Below are positions 9,715 through 16,891 of a stretch of DNA of 16,891 bases, piece after piece. The notes beneath the pieces were generated by a model, which saw nothing but the letters and a program-made list of their open reading frames with translations, did no database searches and was not told the origin of the DNA. Within the stretch, counting starts at the first letter, position 1. Each line of letters begins with the position of its first letter. The stretch is from NCBI GenBank assembly GCA_025201705.1, contig MU617278.1, positions 1-16,891 on the forward strand. The letters run 5' to 3'. The translations under genes and the position numbers were made by a program. Source of the DNA: Dissophora ornata (taxonomy: Eukaryota > Mortierellomycota > Mortierellomycetes > Mortierellales > Mortierellaceae).

Positions 9715-12164
9715 ATGAAATCAAAGACCAGGAATTCAAAAGGATCAAAGAAAGCCCCCAATGGCGTCGTTCATGGCTCAAAGGATTCAAACACTGATGG
9801 CCCAACCAACCTCCCGCATGTTTCGTCCCGGGATCAGGACCATCTCGGGGGCCACCCTCCGCCCAGCATGATGCCCACAACAACTGAGAATCGCGAAACC
9901 CCGCTTGTCTTGGCCTACAACCAAGTACCGCCGCGGAATTCTTCAGTAGCTATCCGCCATGTAGGACACGGCGTGCACGCATCATCCTCAGGTGCGCTCG
10001 ACGGAGCTGCGGGTGGTGTTGAACATGATAGATCCGATAGAAGGGTGGCACCTACAACCTCAATGGAGACCGAATACATCGAGGCACTATATTCAGATCT
10101 CTCTGGAAACGGCAGTCTAGAGGAGCTACCGCCGAGCTCGTCGTCGGAATCAGACGATATCGATTACGAGGACATGGACAGTTATGGGGATCAGGGAGAC
10201 GAAGGCGACTGCGAGGACTTTGAGGACGCCTTGGGGGTATACGAGCACGACGACTTTTTATCATCACCAGAGGCCATATTCTTGGAACTGCGACGCGAGC
10301 AGGTCGAGTTTGAGGAGAATGTAAGGCAACTACAGCAGCAATTGCAGCGTCAAGGATCGCTTCTTCCTCTGTCCACTGAAGAAGGGGCCGACCTCGATAA
10401 GCACAGCTGCAATCTCTGCAGCGACCCGAAGTCGAGTCTATGTCTGGAAAAATATGGTTGGGTATGGAGGCCGGTAATCTTGGAGGCAATAGCAACAGCT
10501 GCTGCTGCCATCGCCAGTTTCAGCGCCTGCCAGCACCGTGGGAGTGAAGACAACAATGACGGGGAATCTTTGCTGCAGCACGCCTTTCGATACAGCGAGT
10601 TTCTCCCAAGGTCTAAACGACCGTTCGCCAGGCCAAGGTCAAATTTGCATCAGCCTTTTACACATCCACCACAGGCCGACAAAGCAGGCGATGACGGGAC
10701 ACCGTTTTTTTACAGGTACGGAGGCGGAGACTTTTTGTCTTGACTATTTTATTGTTTTTGTCGACCACATTCTTTATTGTTAAACATAATCTTGCTCTAT
10801 TTGCTCTTGTTAGCATCACGGATGCAGCAACTAGCGGAGACGATCCAACCGTCCAGACCTTGCCGATACGTCACATGTATCGCGGCACAACTCCACCGCC
10901 CTCAGCAGTTCTGTATCCGCTCCCACTTGATTCGCCATATCGATTTGGAAGAAAGTCCAGCGAGCTTCTTGAGCCAGTCGGGGAGTTTCACGAGTTCCAG
11001 TCTGCGGAGGGCAACTCGCGGCAGGTACTTTTGCATGTATGGCCACCCTCTAGCCCTGACGCTCCACTGTTACAGGAACTGGAAGCATGTTGTAGAGATT
11101 TTCAGGAGAATGACGTTGTTCGCGGGCACAGTGGGGATGGCTTTTTAAATGGCTGGCGGCCTTCCTGGAAGCAACCGCATCAGACAGGAGTACTACGGTT
11201 TGGTCACTGGCGTGTGAAGACCCCTGCAGGTCAGGGTACACGTTTATTTGTAAGTTGCTGCAAGCTACGAATGAGATGACTGGCAGTGTCATTCCTCGCA
11301 TTGTGGGTTTTTTCACTCAGGCCCTGTCGGCGCTTCGTGTTATATACATAGCCGCCCTTTCAGACACCATTGACCCTTGCCGCAGGCGGAGGCTCTGTAT
11401 TGGGATCAAATCTCGGTGTAAATGGACAACCTTCCAGCAATCATTCGCCCACAACCTTTCCATCCAATAAGAACGGCACTCAACCAACGCCACCCCAGCA
11501 CCACCACCACCACCATCACCATCATCACCATCATCATCACATCGCCCACCAAGGGACACCCGGTCAGCAGCAATCATGTCAAGTTCATGAGTCGTCATCA
11601 AAGGAGCAAAGGGCAACACAAGACGCGGCTCTTGGGGGAGAACTGGATACCTGTAGGCGTAGCCCGGCTTGCAGACATGGCCCCGTTGATCAACACGGCG
11701 AACAGTGTCATGGCCCACAGAGCTTGCATCTAGAGTCATCTACGCAGGGTCGTCTGCTGCGTCTGATCCGAGCTATTCAAAAGGTTGAGAAAGAGATCAT
11801 TGCTGGGCACCTCAAGTATCTATTTCCGACCCTGTACGAAAAGTATCATGGGCTGCAGTTCGGGACACCTCGGCTGTTTGATGCGGTTGCGACAGTGGCG
11901 CTGGCGATGGATGTGTCGCCACGGCCCCACCACGACAAGGCGCACACGAAACATGGGTTTTGTTGGATCATTGCGTGCGGAGATTTTGTAGGGGGCGATC
12001 TATGCATTCCCGAGCTGGGCAAGCGAGTGGTGATGCGTCCAGGAACGGTGGTGGCGATTCGGTCGACGGTTGTGGCGTATTATATTGAACGGTATGCGAG
12101 GAACACCAGCATGTATACGATGTACGCGTACACGAGCGATAACAACTGGCCGCCGGCAGCTTAG
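9715..12164 (+). CDS. Uncharacterised protein with C-terminal 2OG/TET-JBP-like fold, probably degenerate
   Basis: Three exons (9715-10715, 10814-11249, 11364-12164) give 745 residues. The N-terminus is basic (KSK..NSKGSKK). It is followed by a Ser/Asp/Glu-rich acidic stretch (about 140-180), a predicted coiled coil (about 189-213, RREQVEFEENVRQLQQQLQR), a CNLC...LC cysteine group, and a run of 14 His (residues 525-538). The last ~150 residues carry HHDKAHTKHGFCW, then GDFVGGDLCIPELG and RPGTVVAIRS. This is the pattern of the double-stranded beta-helix in fungal 2-oxoglutarate dioxygenase-like proteins, some of them associated with KDZ transposons. His668-X-Asp670 would be the first two iron ligands. 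The expected distal His position appears to be Tyr718, and the usual Arg nearby is not evident, so catalysis is doubtful. Family assignment is by motif memory only. An optional 51-bp in-frame intron may exist in exon 2. An alternative donor at 11230 with acceptor 11385 would also keep frame. Confidence 0.72.
11499..11540 (+). repeat. CAC/CAT trinucleotide run encoding 14 histidines
   Basis: Mixed CAC and CAT codons specify 14 consecutive His, preceded by Pro-Pro-Gln. The codon mixture shows this is not simply a recent pure-triplet slippage. It lies in a Ser/Pro/Gln-rich linker before the C-terminal domain. Confidence 0.95.
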
Positions 12165-12172
12165 AAGAGTAG

Positions 12173-12178
12173 AATAAA
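12173..12178 (+). terminator. Candidate polyadenylation signal (AATAAA)
   Basis: AATAAA lies eight bases past the TAG stop of the 2OG-like gene. This is close but usable, since poly(A) sites normally fall 10-30 bases further on. Confidence 0.5.
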
Positions 12179-12209
12179 TCCGATGCAGCGTGTGTGTCAG
12201 AGAGAGATG

Positions 12210-12229
12210 ATGGATGGATGGATGGATGG
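12210..12229. repeat. ATGG tetranucleotide microsatellite
   Basis: Five perfect ATGG units lie just upstream of the 8-bp minisatellite in the spacer after the 2OG-like gene. Confidence 0.9.
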
Positions 12230-12257
12230 CATTGCTAGAGTAAGGGGATGGATGATT

Positions 12258-12337
12258 CAATGATGCAATGATGCAATAATGCAATAATGCAGTGATGCAA
12301 TAATGCAATAATGCAGTGATGCAACGATGCAACGATG
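12258..12337. repeat. 8-bp minisatellite, ten units with higher-order 24-bp period
   Basis: Ten consecutive octamers follow the pattern CARYRATG: CAATGATG twice, CAATAATG twice, CAGTGATG, CAATAATG twice, CAGTGATG, CAACGATG twice. The block CAATAATG-CAATAATG-CAGTGATG occurs twice, so a three-unit block was duplicated after the octamer array formed. Confidence 0.93.
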
Positions 12338-13026
12338 CGATATAGTTTGAGAGCAAAAGCAAATTAGGGCGTATATGCATGGACATGTAGTGGATAATGA
12401 GGCGTGCGGCGTAGCAAAATGGCGGGAATGAACATGCAACCCCCCTGGTCAGGTGCATTCAGTAGCACTGTGGAACAGGCACAAACAAGCAAGCGAACAA
12501 TAGGGCAATAGGGCGACAACAACAGTTGAGACAATTGGAGGAGCAAGAGTGGTGGGTCCCAATTGTTCCAAGGAACAACAGCACATTGACTTTTCAAGCG
12601 AATTAATAGCCACACATTACCCGAATCTGTCTGTCGGCCAGTCATCTGCTCACACAAATGTGCAGCCATGCACTGTGTAACCGCCCTCCATTTGTTTTCC
12701 ACTGTTTTCCTTTGGGCGCTCTCTTTTCCTTCACACTTTGTCTTTATCGCTCTCCCCTCTGGCTCTCCTCCGGCTCTCATCGCTGAGATTCTATCCCTTC
12801 CACGCCGTTGTCCTCAGCTTCTCATCATCTCTTTTCCTCTTTTCCTCATCTCGTCTCTCTTCTCTCCTCCACCACCCACTCATCATCCCTCCCCTCCTTC
12901 TTCCCTTGGTCCAATCATTATTTCTTGGCGCCATTTTGCATCATCACCCCCCTCTTCCCCCGATTCCCTATTGTCCTATTGTATTTTTTCTTTTCTTCAT
13001 CTTGTACTCTTTAGCATCATCGTTGT

Positions 13027-13130
13027 CATCGTCGTCGTCATCATTCATCATTCATCAATCCATCACTCGTCATTCATCAGTCATCATCATTCATCATTCA
13101 TCATTCACCAGCTCCATCTTCATCGCCACT
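13027..13130. repeat. CAT-rich imperfect repeat in methyltransferase upstream region
   Basis: Runs of TCATCAT, ATTCATC and GTCGTC repeat irregularly with 3- and 7-base spacing. The tract ends about 100 bases before the methyltransferase ATG and may be part of its 5' UTR. Confidence 0.75.
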
Positions 13131-13231
13131 AGAACAGCTCTTTTCAGGATTTTTCAACAATCTCGATCGTATAACGTCATCAGTCTCCCTACCTTGAATC
13201 AAAAGTCCGACCCCATTGTGAAGCACGTATA

Positions 13232-14698
13232 ATGGGCACTAATCAGTCATCCTTGCAAGGGCGCATGCAAAAAAGGCCAAAGATGACCCAGCTGGAACTC
13301 CAGCGAGAGTACCAGAGGAATCTAAGCGAACAGCAGCTGTCTGATCATATGACCGTTCGACAGCAGCTCGAGAAAAACACTTATGCTCGCTCTCAGGATT
13401 TTAAGCAGATCCCTGGCATCAATGGCCATGCCCCCTCAGTCATTGCCTCAACCGCCAATAACGAAAGCTTTTACCACCAACGCTCCACAACTGTCCACTC
13501 TGCTTCCAACGACTCGAGGGGCAGCCGTCAGAACTTTCGATGGATCGATGGGAGACGCCACCACAACACCGAGGGAGCGGTCTATGTACTCCCGAACGAC
13601 ATTGATGAAATGGATAGGTAAACGCTAATGGTATTCAAACGCTAATGGTATTCAAACGTGCCAGGAACCCCCGTTCCACATTCCATAACATGTCCAACTC
13701 CCTGGAAAACTCTTCTCCCTTCTTGCTCGCTCTGACTTTGATTTCCATCATTCGATCTGCAACGGTCAATTTGTACCCCATAGACTTCACCTGCAGCACT
13801 ACGTTATTCGCCACGCGTTCGGCGGAAACACACGCTCAAAGTTTGATAGCAAAGTCCACAAGGATGTACTTGACGTTGGCTGCGGTCCCGGGACATGGAT
13901 CCTAGGCAAGTGCGATAGCCAACGCTCATACACGGCTTGACATGGTTATCCGTCTGCGAATATAGACTAACCTACTCAACCCACTCTCCCAATATTGTAG
14001 AAATGTCAACGGAGCACACGGAAACCAACTTTACCGGCATTGATATATCGGCTGTTTGGCCCACCGAGATCCGACCCCGTAACTGCCGCTTCCAGGTCGT
14101 GAACGCAGTCCAAGGCCTACCATTCGAAGACAACACCTTTGACTTTGTCTACCAGCGGTTTATGGTTCTGGCATATACCGCAAGGGACTGGCCTTTCGTC
14201 ATCCAGGAACTTGTGCGAGTCACCAAACCAGGTGGGATCATCGAGTTGACAGAGATGCCAATCATGTCGAATGCGAACGGACCGGAAATGAACAAGATCC
14301 TAGAAATTCTGGAACGAGGCTTTACGGCCAAAGGACTCAAACCCAGAATCGTCAAGAAACTGAACGGCTTTCTGATGGACGCTGGTCTCGAACACGTCGA
14401 GACTCATCGCGAGTCAATCCCCGTCGGCGCCTGGGGCGCCAAGGTCGGCCAGCTGATGAGGGAAAATTTTGCTGGGATTTGGTCAAGTTTGAAGGGCTGG
14501 ATTAAAGAGCTTACCGGAATGACCGACGCACAATACGACGCCATGATCAAGAGGATTTTTGTAGAATACGAAACCCACAAGTGCTATGTCAACTGTTATT
14601 GCGCCTGGGGCGTGAAACCTTATCCCAAGGAACAGCTTGCAAGGCGAGCTTCATCATCACAGCCGGCTTCCCCATTGCCACGCCCAACTGGGGAATGA
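13232..14698 (+). CDS. Class I SAM-dependent methyltransferase
   Basis: Three exons (13232-13617, 13784-13905, 14001-14698) join in phase to 401 residues. Residues 1-125 are polar and probably disordered. They begin MGTNQSS, which fits the N-myristoylation pattern (Gly2, Ser6), and are followed by a basic GRMQKRPK. The catalytic domain opens with EMDRLHLQHYVIRHAFGGN. Motif I is VLDVGCGPG (157-165), the acidic SAM-binding residue is probably Asp184 in FTGIDIS, and GLPFEDNTFDFVYQR and ELVRVTKPGG are motifs II to III. The family is a Methyltransf_25/31-type fold that I associate with expanded paralogue sets in Mortierella. The substrate is unknown. Splicing splits motif I from the Asp184 strand, and intron 2 uses a GC donor. 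The start is the only ATG that opens this exon in frame. Confidence 0.9.
13618..13783 (+). other. Methyltransferase intron 1 with 17-bp tandem duplication
   Basis: This is a GT-AG intron of 166 bp, phase 2. A perfect 17-mer tandem duplication (AAACGCTAATGGTATTC, 13620-13653) begins two bases after the donor GT. Confidence 0.85.
13906..14000 (+). other. GC-AG intron (methyltransferase intron 2, 95 bp)
   Basis: The exon ends ATCCTAG, the intron begins GCAAGT and ends ATTGTAG. A branch-like ACTAAC lies at about 13967-13972. The phase-1 join restores GTWIL-EMSTEHTETNFTGIDIS. The GT four bases downstream would put the following exon out of frame. Confidence 0.88.
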
Positions 14699-14729
14699 TC
14701 ATCCCATCTTTTTATGTAAATTTATTTAA

Positions 14730-14735
14730 AATAAA
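14730..14735 (+). terminator. Candidate polyadenylation signal (AATAAA)
   Basis: AATAAA lies 31 bases past the methyltransferase TGA, inside an AT-rich patch with TTTATTT. Position and context are typical of a fungal poly(A) signal. Confidence 0.65.
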
Positions 14736-15276
14736 CAACAGAAACGTATAATGACTTGGAAAGGCGAGTGTCCTAATCCGGCGATGCCGCGAATAAAATG
14801 GGACAAAGCTATCCTTGATTGCTCGGCCAAAGCCTTTACTGCTCGCTTTTACTAGCCCTCGTCACAGTAAGGTGGTGTGGTTTGGAGTGAGGTGGAATAA
14901 AGATGAGCGGAACGAGACGTGTTGGCTGAGTAACGGTTTCCGGTAGTTTTGGTGGGTGAACTGGAATCAGACTGATACACATCATCGCAAATCCGTCGGT
15001 TTGGCGATATGAGCGCACACGGATCATGTCTCTGTCTTGCTGTGTCCTCGCTAGGGTCAGGTCCTCTGTCCTCTTCGAATGTATTGTGAGTCCACATTCA
15101 TTCTTTTCTTTTCCAACTTTACCTCTTTGTCTGTCCACTAATCTCTTCTGACTGTGTTTGTGCAGGCTGTGTGTATCCGACTCTGGTTTCTCTCCCTCCA
15201 GAACGACCCTCCACACTTTTCCATCGCTTGGCCCCTGTCCATTCTACCGTCCCTGTCCAGTCCTACCATTCATCTG

Positions 15277-15292
15277 ATTGGTGGCCACCAAT
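15277..15292. promoter_or_regulatory. Perfect palindrome made of two facing CCAAT boxes
   Basis: ATTGGTGGCCACCAAT is a 16-base perfect inverted repeat formed by an inverted CCAAT box and a direct one. A third CCAAT stands at 15325-15329. CCAAT boxes are bound by the HAP/NF-Y complex. It sits 54 bases upstream of the preferred FAM72 start. Confidence 0.55.
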
Positions 15293-15309
15293 TTTCTCAA
15301 TTTTTAAAA

Positions 15310-15315
15310 ACGCGT
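15310..15315. promoter_or_regulatory. MluI cell-cycle box (ACGCGT)
   Basis: ACGCGT directly follows a TTTTTAAAAA stretch, 31 bases upstream of the FAM72 start. In yeasts this hexamer is the site of the MBF factor, which drives G1/S transcription. One copy can occur by chance, so function is inferred from position and from the cell-cycle link of FAM72 in animals. Confidence 0.45.
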
Positions 15316-15345
15316 CTGCCTCAGCCAATCATCGCCCACTCTCTC

Positions 15346-16860
15346 ATGGCGCATCCTCAGAACCAAAATCAACCTCACCGCTCGCTCGTGTCAGATCCAG
15401 CCTACTCCACCTTCTCGTCCTTCTCTGCGGGGACGCGGGATGTTTCTTCGCACACGGACTCTAGTACTTTTTCGGATGGCTCACACAACCTGCGGCGGTC
15501 ATTGAACGTAGCTCAAAATTTAAGCCGTCTGGCCGATGTTCAGTCGAGTCCTAATGAACCCAACCCCTTGCTTTCGCCACGAACCCGGGCTTGGTTGCAG
15601 GTTGGTTTCCTTCTCGCATTTTTCGGCAGACTTGATGATATCCGTTTGCGATGTGCCTTGTTGACTACTAACGCGTTGATCATTGATCATTAGCTATCCG
15701 CGGATGCGTCTTTAGACCCTCAATCAGATAGCATGGCTTACGTTAGCAATGCGGACAGTGCGGCCTCTACCAGATCTAGCAATATGGCGCACCCGAGAGT
15801 ACAGCTACGGTCGCAACAGAGGCGCCCCGAAAACAGCTACACAGTAACTCGAGCTGGCGCAGTGCTCTCTTTCAGTGAAAGCGAAAGCGAGGATGAACAA
15901 ATGGCTCTGGGCGGAATAGACAGGGATGAGAACGAATATAGCGATGATCACGAGGACTACGGCGGTGAGCCCCTTGTGGACAGCGTGAATCAAGCGACTT
16001 TTGACGACACGGCCTTCAGCCGAACTCAAACTCGGAGTGACTATTTAACAGCGGCAGGGAACATTGTTCGTGTCCGAGCACTGACAACTCAAGTTCGTCG
16101 GCCTGATCATATTCAACCCCACCAATATCAACAGCAACAGCAACCAGATCTTCATACAGGCTATCATCAGCATTCACAGCAGTCTTCCCGTCGTCCTCGC
16201 ATGCCTCGATTACCTCAAAGGACATCACCGCCCATTTGGACTCTGCAACGGTCTCATCAAGAGATATTCTCCCAGCCACAATCGCTTCTTCATCAAAGGC
16301 ACGCGCAAGAACAACCACAACACTCTGACAATCATCTACCGCCGTATCCACAGCTATTCCAAGACCAATCGCAAGAGCAGGACATGTCCAGAGAGGCTGC
16401 CGGGGCTACGGATGGACAACAACCAAGGCCAGCCTTTCTCAGCCAGCCTGTGTACCAACTTGCCTGCGCTGCCTGTATACGGCCACTTTGTCTGCGAGCC
16501 ATGAAGGCGGTCATGCTCAGCGACCATTCCAAGGAGTTGTACTCAACAGATATGCCGCCAGCCGGTCTGCAATTAGTCAATGAGGATCGCCAAGTTCGTC
16601 ACTGCGCATGCCGTATCCGAGACAGTGCGTGCCTTGGGTGGTAAGATTCACCCAGCCCAACGAGAACTACACAAGAGAAGGATGCTTACCAGGCACAGGG
16701 CGGATATCTGAGCTAACAAACGATTGTTCTGTATATAGTGGGCAAGTGGCGGGATACCATGTCACGCAGCCATGCGCTGATTGTCTGAACGACCAGAACA
16801 ATGGTCACTTTTGGATGTTTTATTCTTCTGCGGTTTACCACTACAAGAGGAACAGAATCG
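15346..16860 (+). CDS. FAM72: FAM72 family protein with long disordered N-terminus (3' truncated by window)
   Basis: Exons 15346-15600, 15694-16640 and 16739-16860 join in phase and give 441 codons; the gene continues past a GTAAGC donor at 16861 into the window edge. Residues 1-335 are Ser/Gln/Asp-rich without recognised domain, including an acidic patch and Gln/His-rich stretches. From about residue 338 the sequence follows human FAM72 closely: VYQLACAAC (CxxC at 343/346), [42 protein letters not shown] and NNGHFWMF. The paired cysteines are the zinc-binding set of the beta-tent fold shared with Mis18 and Yippee. Family knowledge: human FAM72A binds uracil-DNA glycosylase UNG2 and lowers its level. 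The animal protein is only about 149 residues, so the long N-terminal extension is a difference. The role in fungi is unknown. Confidence 0.9.
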
Positions 16861-16876
16861 GTAAGCACCTTTGCCG

Positions 16877-16891
16877 TTTTTTTTTTTTTTT
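16877..16891. repeat. Poly-T run at the window edge
   Basis: Fifteen T follow the donor region of a FAM72 intron and run to the last base given. It may be the beginning of a longer homopolymer or an assembly edge. Confidence 0.8.

Larger units (their letters stand above)
12165..13231. other. Repeat-rich spacer between the 2OG-like gene and the methyltransferase
   Basis: No credible gene is seen. The left part has the 2OG-like gene's polyadenylation signal, an ATGG run at 12210-12229 and an 8-bp minisatellite. From about 12690 to 13130 the plus strand is pyrimidine-rich and then CAT-rich, probably promoter and 5' UTR of the methyltransferase gene. Open frames there are Ser/Leu/Pro or Ile/His runs produced by the composition. 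Confidence 0.65.
14699..15345. other. Spacer between methyltransferase and FAM72 gene
   Basis: These 647 bases contain the methyltransferase poly(A) signal at the left end and FAM72 promoter elements at the right end. A possible 5' UTR intron (15086-15165, GTGAGT to GTGCAG) would join an upstream ATG at 15026 in frame to the FAM72 exon. It would code for an atypical hydrophobic N-terminus, so I prefer the start at 15346. No other gene is recognised. Confidence 0.5.

Noticed and set aside
9087..9797. Long plus-strand open frame of 236 codons
   Set aside because: It starts in a purine-rich tract antisense to the ATG7 upstream region, shows no recognised domain, and its 3' end overlaps the 2OG-like gene in another frame.
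11230..11385. Alternative intron 2 of the 2OG-like gene (donor CAG-GTCAGG, acceptor CCGCAG)
   Set aside because: It also keeps the frame, but the donor at 11250 (GTAAGT) is far stronger and pairs in phase 0 with the acceptor at 11363, so that model is preferred.
11880..12164. Mobile-element gene (KDZ-type transposon cargo)
   Set aside because: The domain resembles proteins sometimes linked to such transposons, but no transposase, terminal inverted repeat or target-site duplication is visible nearby.
12668..13232. Hydrophobic Ser/Leu/Ile open frames that look like membrane proteins
   Set aside because: The composition comes from the CT- and CAT-rich tracts; several frames are open at once, as expected for low-complexity DNA.
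14836..15216. Minus-strand open frame of 126 codons in the spacer before FAM72
   Set aside because: No domain, no neighbouring exons and no conserved motif are visible. It is most likely chance.
15026..15345. Upstream FAM72 start at 15026 joined through an 80-bp intron
   Set aside because: The splice sites and phase are acceptable, but the added residues are unlike the rest of the protein, and promoter-like boxes lie between this exon and the preferred ATG. It is left as an alternative 5' UTR model.

Overview
The window looks like nuclear DNA from an early-diverging fungus, most likely a Mortierella-type species (Mortierellomycota). That placement is an inference. It rests on intron-rich genes with introns of about 85-166 bp, a SAM-methyltransferase of a type I associate with large Mortierella families, and the presence of a UBE2S-type E2 and a FAM72 protein, neither of which I know from the model ascomycete yeasts. 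I saw no bacterial, viral or organellar features. Six protein-coding genes could be assembled exon by exon, with splice phases that close in every gene.

Layout: 1-1169 is gene-free, with GA/CT tracts and a 15-bp minisatellite. 1170-4069 (+) encodes an Avt3/Avt4-type vacuolar amino-acid exporter in 7 exons. 4275-5734 (-) encodes a UBE2S-type ubiquitin-conjugating enzyme in 4 exons, convergent with the transporter. 6098-9017 (-) encodes the complete autophagy E1 enzyme ATG7 in 9 exons. 9715-12164 (+) is divergent from ATG7 and encodes a 745-residue protein whose C-terminus resembles the fungal 2OG/TET-JBP-like dioxygenase fold. 12165-13231 is a repeat-rich, pyrimidine-rich spacer. 13232-14698 (+) encodes a class I SAM-dependent methyltransferase in 3 exons with a possible N-myristoylation signal. 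15346 to the window edge (+) encodes a FAM72 protein with a long disordered N-terminus; its last exon or exons lie outside the window.

The genes do not form an operon or obvious cluster. ATG7 and the Avt3/4 transporter both belong to vacuole and autophagy physiology: Atg7 drives delivery of cargo to the vacuole, and Avt3/4 proteins export the recovered amino acids. UBE2S (APC/C, mitosis) and FAM72 (with an ACGCGT box upstream) both point to the cell cycle. I see no evidence that these pairs are co-regulated.

The most notable observations are: three of 24 visible intron donors are GC rather than GT, all with the identical hexamer GCAAGT and two of them in UBE2S; the fungal UBE2S keeps the animal-type Leu-Arg-Arg-Leu C-terminus; and the 2OG-like protein seems to lack its distal iron-binding histidine. 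No CRISPR, transposon, rRNA or tRNA gene was recognised.
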